The position numbers and the translations under genes were made by a program. A DNA stretch of 64,000 nucleotides, taken from NCBI RefSeq assembly GCF_007753265.1, contig NZ_CP036349.1, forward strand, positions 2,513,363 to 2,577,362, written 5' to 3'. This DNA comes from Botrimarina mediterranea (lineage in GTDB: Bacteria > Planctomycetota > Planctomycetia > Pirellulales > Lacipirellulaceae). The notes beneath the pieces were generated by a model. It searched no databases, had not been told where the DNA came from, and saw only the letters and a program-made list of their open reading frames with translations. Below are positions 62,517 to 64,000 of this stretch, in pieces (positions within the stretch are counted from its first letter, which is position 1; each line of letters starts with the position of its first letter).

Positions 62517-63323
62517 ATGAGACGGCGCCTAACGCGAAGCATGCTTGGCTTGGCCATGCTTGCAGCTACCGTGAGCGGAGGCTCAATCCAAGCCGCGATG
62601 TTCGTGACCACCGCCGACGGCAACGGCGCGGATACGGCATTGCAGAACGATTCCCAGAGCGGCGGCACCAGCACCGTTGTTGCCGGCGGTTTCGGTAACG
62701 TTCCCTTCCGGCGATCGGATGACTCTCGCCAGAAGATGCTGCTGGTGCGATTCGACATCTCGACGCTCGACAGCTCATCGTTCGCCGATGCGGTTCTGCG
62801 TTTCGATTACAATCACAACCGTCTCCGGACGATGCGTGTTTATGCATTGGCTGAAGACTTCGACAATTGGGACGAATCGACCACCAGTTACTCCAACGCC
62901 CCCGGCATTCTCCAGCCGGACCAGGGCGGATCGGCATACGACTCGGCTGGCAACAACTTCCTTGACGCCACCGAGTTGTTCTTTCCCGGCGCCCCGACTC
63001 CGGAGCGACCCAACCCGTTCCAGATTGGTACGATCCAACTCGAAGACACCCGGGGCCTGCCCGGTGGTCGCGGCGTGCTGATCTCGAACCCGGCTGCGCT
63101 GGACCTCGAACCAGTCCTGTCGGCTGACACCAATGGCTTGGTGTCCTTCCTCCTGTTCCAAGACGGCTCTGATACGTCGCAGACGGGCGACATCGCCACC
63201 AAGGAGAATGCCGCGTTACTTGAGCCAATGCTCGGCGTGCTGCCGCAAACATTAATCCCCGAGCCGACAACGGCGCTGCTGGCCGCAATCGGATTGTTCG
63301 GCCTCGGCGTTCGTCGTCGCTAG
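62517..63323 (+). CDS. DNRLRE-type PEP-CTERM protein
   Basis: The protein has 268 residues; a GAGG motif lies about 10 bases before ATG 62517. A signal peptide (about 9-24, LGLAMLAATVSGGSIQA) precedes a beta-sandwich of the DNRLRE kind: FVTTADGNGADTALQNDSQSGG, RQKMLLVRFDISTLDSSSFADAVLRFDYN and RVYALAEDFDNWDESTTSYSNAPG. Such domains occur in secreted cell-wall and polysaccharide-associated proteins and resemble CBM96-like folds. IPEPTTALLAAIGLFGLGVRRR is a clean PEP-CTERM. The gene shares a transcript with the beta-helix gene upstream and ends at a strong terminator. Confidence 0.85.
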   Translation: MRRRLTRSMLGLAMLAATVSGGSIQAAMFVTTADGNGADTALQNDSQSGGTSTVVAGGFGNVPFRRSDDSRQKMLLVRFDISTLDSSSFADAVLRFDYNHNRLRTMRVYALAEDFDNWDESTTSYSNAPGILQPDQGGSAYDSAGNNFLDATELFFPGAPTPERPNPFQIGTIQLEDTRGLPGGRGVLISNPAALDLEPVLSADTNGLVSFLLFQDGSDTSQTGDIATKENAALLEPMLGVLPQTLIPEPTTALLAAIGLFGLGVRRR

Positions 63324-63349
63324 AGCCAATCGGGCCAGGATTGATCTTC

Positions 63350-63384
63350 GGGGGCGGTGAGCGATCACCGCCCCCTCTTTGTTT
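63350..63384 (+). terminator. Strong intrinsic terminator
   Basis: GGGGGCGGTGA (63350-63360) and TCACCGCCCCC (63365-63375) pair over 11 bases around a GCGA tetraloop of the stable GNRA class, followed by TCTTTGTTTT. It lies 27 bases after the stop at 63323 and is the best terminator seen in the window. Confidence 0.85.
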
Positions 63385-63406
63385 TGCGTTGCACCTGGGG
63401 TGATTC

Positions 63407-64000
63407 ATGTTGGAGACGATGCGACTCTTGCTGCTCGGCCTCAGCCTCTCTGCCGTGAGCCTAACCGCCGACGCGAAGGACTTCTCGCTCGTCGAGCACG
63501 GCGTCACGGCCAATAGCGACGACGTGCAAACGGCGGCGATCCAGGCCGTCATCGACAAGGCGGCGGAGCAGGGGGGCGGCCGGGTCGTCGTCCCCCGTGG
63601 CGTCTTTCGCAGCGGCGCCTTGTGGCTGCGGGCCGGCGTGGACCTGCACCTCGCCGAGGGCGCCGTGCTGCGTGGCTCGGGCGACATCTCCGACTTCCCG
63701 ACGTGCCAGACGCGCATCGAGGGAAAGGTCCAGCCCTGGCGCCCGGCACTGGTGAACGCGAAGTCGCTCAACAGTGTCCGCGTCACGGGACCCGGCGTGC
63801 TCGACGGCGCCGGCAAGCCCTATTGGGCCGCCTTCTGGAAGCGCCGTGCCGAGAACCCCAAGTGCACCAACCTCGAAGTCGAGCGGCCGCGACTGATGTA
63901 CTTCGACGGTTGCGACGGCGTCGACGTGCGCGACGTGACGCTCAAGGACTCGGGCTTCTGGAACCTGCACGTCTACCGCTGCAAGGGCGTCGTGCTCGAA
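63407..64000 (+). CDS. GH28 polygalacturonase-like protein (partial, C-terminus missing)
   Basis: The frame opens at ATG 63407 and remains open to the right edge, giving 198 codons. A signal peptide (about 5-23, MRLLLLGLSLSAVSLTADA) is followed by the start of a pectin-type right-handed beta-helix: VEHGVTANSDDVQTAAIQAV, GGGRVVVPRGVFRSGALWLR, LHLAEGAVLRGS, VTGPGVLDGAGKPYW, and RPRLMYFDGCDGVDVRDVTLKDSGFWNLHV. This order matches GH28 enzymes, which hydrolyse polygalacturonan or rhamnogalacturonan. The catalytic Asp residues lie beyond the window. It begins 23 bases after the terminator of the preceding unit and so has its own control. The call is good; the exact pectin substrate is unknown. Confidence 0.85.
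   Translation, partial: MLETMRLLLLGLSLSAVSLTADAKDFSLVEHGVTANSDDVQTAAIQAVIDKAAEQGGGRVVVPRGVFRSGALWLRAGVDLHLAEGAVLRGSGDISDFPTCQTRIEGKVQPWRPALVNAKSLNSVRVTGPGVLDGAGKPYWAAFWKRRAENPKCTNLEVERPRLMYFDGCDGVDVRDVTLKDSGFWNLHVYRCKGVVLE

Noticed and set aside
1-64000. CRISPR arrays, tRNA/rRNA genes, insertion sequences, prophage
   Set aside because: No regularly spaced repeats, no tRNA-like cloverleaf or rRNA segments, and no transposase, integrase or phage structural protein were seen on either strand.

Overview
The window is high-GC bacterial DNA from a planctomycete. It is most likely from the order Pirellulales, and probably close to Lacipirellulaceae (an inference from protein style; there is no rRNA here). 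Diagnostic signs are twelve proteins ending in a PEP-CTERM sorting signal, two giant proteins with an N-terminal LEPR-XLL-type motif, three DUF1559 prepilin-like proteins, many dockerin-like repeats reading [20 protein letters not shown], and a sigma factor of the Rhodopirellula/Verrucomicrobium type. No tRNA, rRNA, CRISPR array, transposase or phage gene was seen.

The window is mainly a large plant-polysaccharide locus aimed at arabinoxylan, arabinan and related pectic side chains. It carries enzymes resembling GH29 (cut by the left edge), GH43, GH27, two GH51, GH39, GH128, GH127, GH3, GH10 and GH28 (cut by the right edge), plus xylose isomerase. Two regulators fit the substrate: a XylR-type protein (26881-28080) and a LacI-type protein (48127-49125).

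Layout. 1-920: GH29, minus strand. 1256-17253, plus strand: a surface module with a LEPR-XLL/CotH giant, a three-repeat PEP-CTERM protein, DUF1559, a sigma factor with its membrane partner, a LEPR-XLL sugar-dehydrogenase giant and a small PEP-CTERM protein. 17273-26335, minus strand: a seven-gene run divergent from xylR (three LamG-like PEP-CTERM proteins, lipoprotein, DUF1559, GH43, PQQ-type sugar dehydrogenase). 26881-28080: xylR. 28314-29735 GH27 (minus) is divergent from 29900-36910 GH51-GH39-GH128 (plus). 36947-49125, minus strand: LacI, PEP-CTERM protein, DUF1559, lipoprotein, GH3, a metallopeptidase-like PEP-CTERM protein and GH127. 49468-52927, plus strand: GH10 xylanase and xylA, divergent from lacI. 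52965-56568, minus strand: TspO and a sulfide cassette (ArsR, TauE/SafE, persulfide dioxygenase-rhodanese). 56967-58514: second GH51. 59136-63323: a beta-helix PEP-CTERM protein and a DNRLRE-type PEP-CTERM protein, closed by a strong terminator. 63407 onward: GH28.

How it may work together (inference): exported GH10, GH43, GH51, GH39, GH127, GH128 and GH28 enzymes cut and debranch the polymer; GH3, which has no visible signal peptide, finishes oligosaccharides inside the cell; XylA channels xylose onward. XylR and LacI sense the released sugars. No SusC/SusD, TonB receptor or ABC transporter is present. Instead the DUF1559 prepilin plus small lipoprotein pair occurs twice, each time just upstream of a glycosidase, which is the most intriguing feature of the locus.
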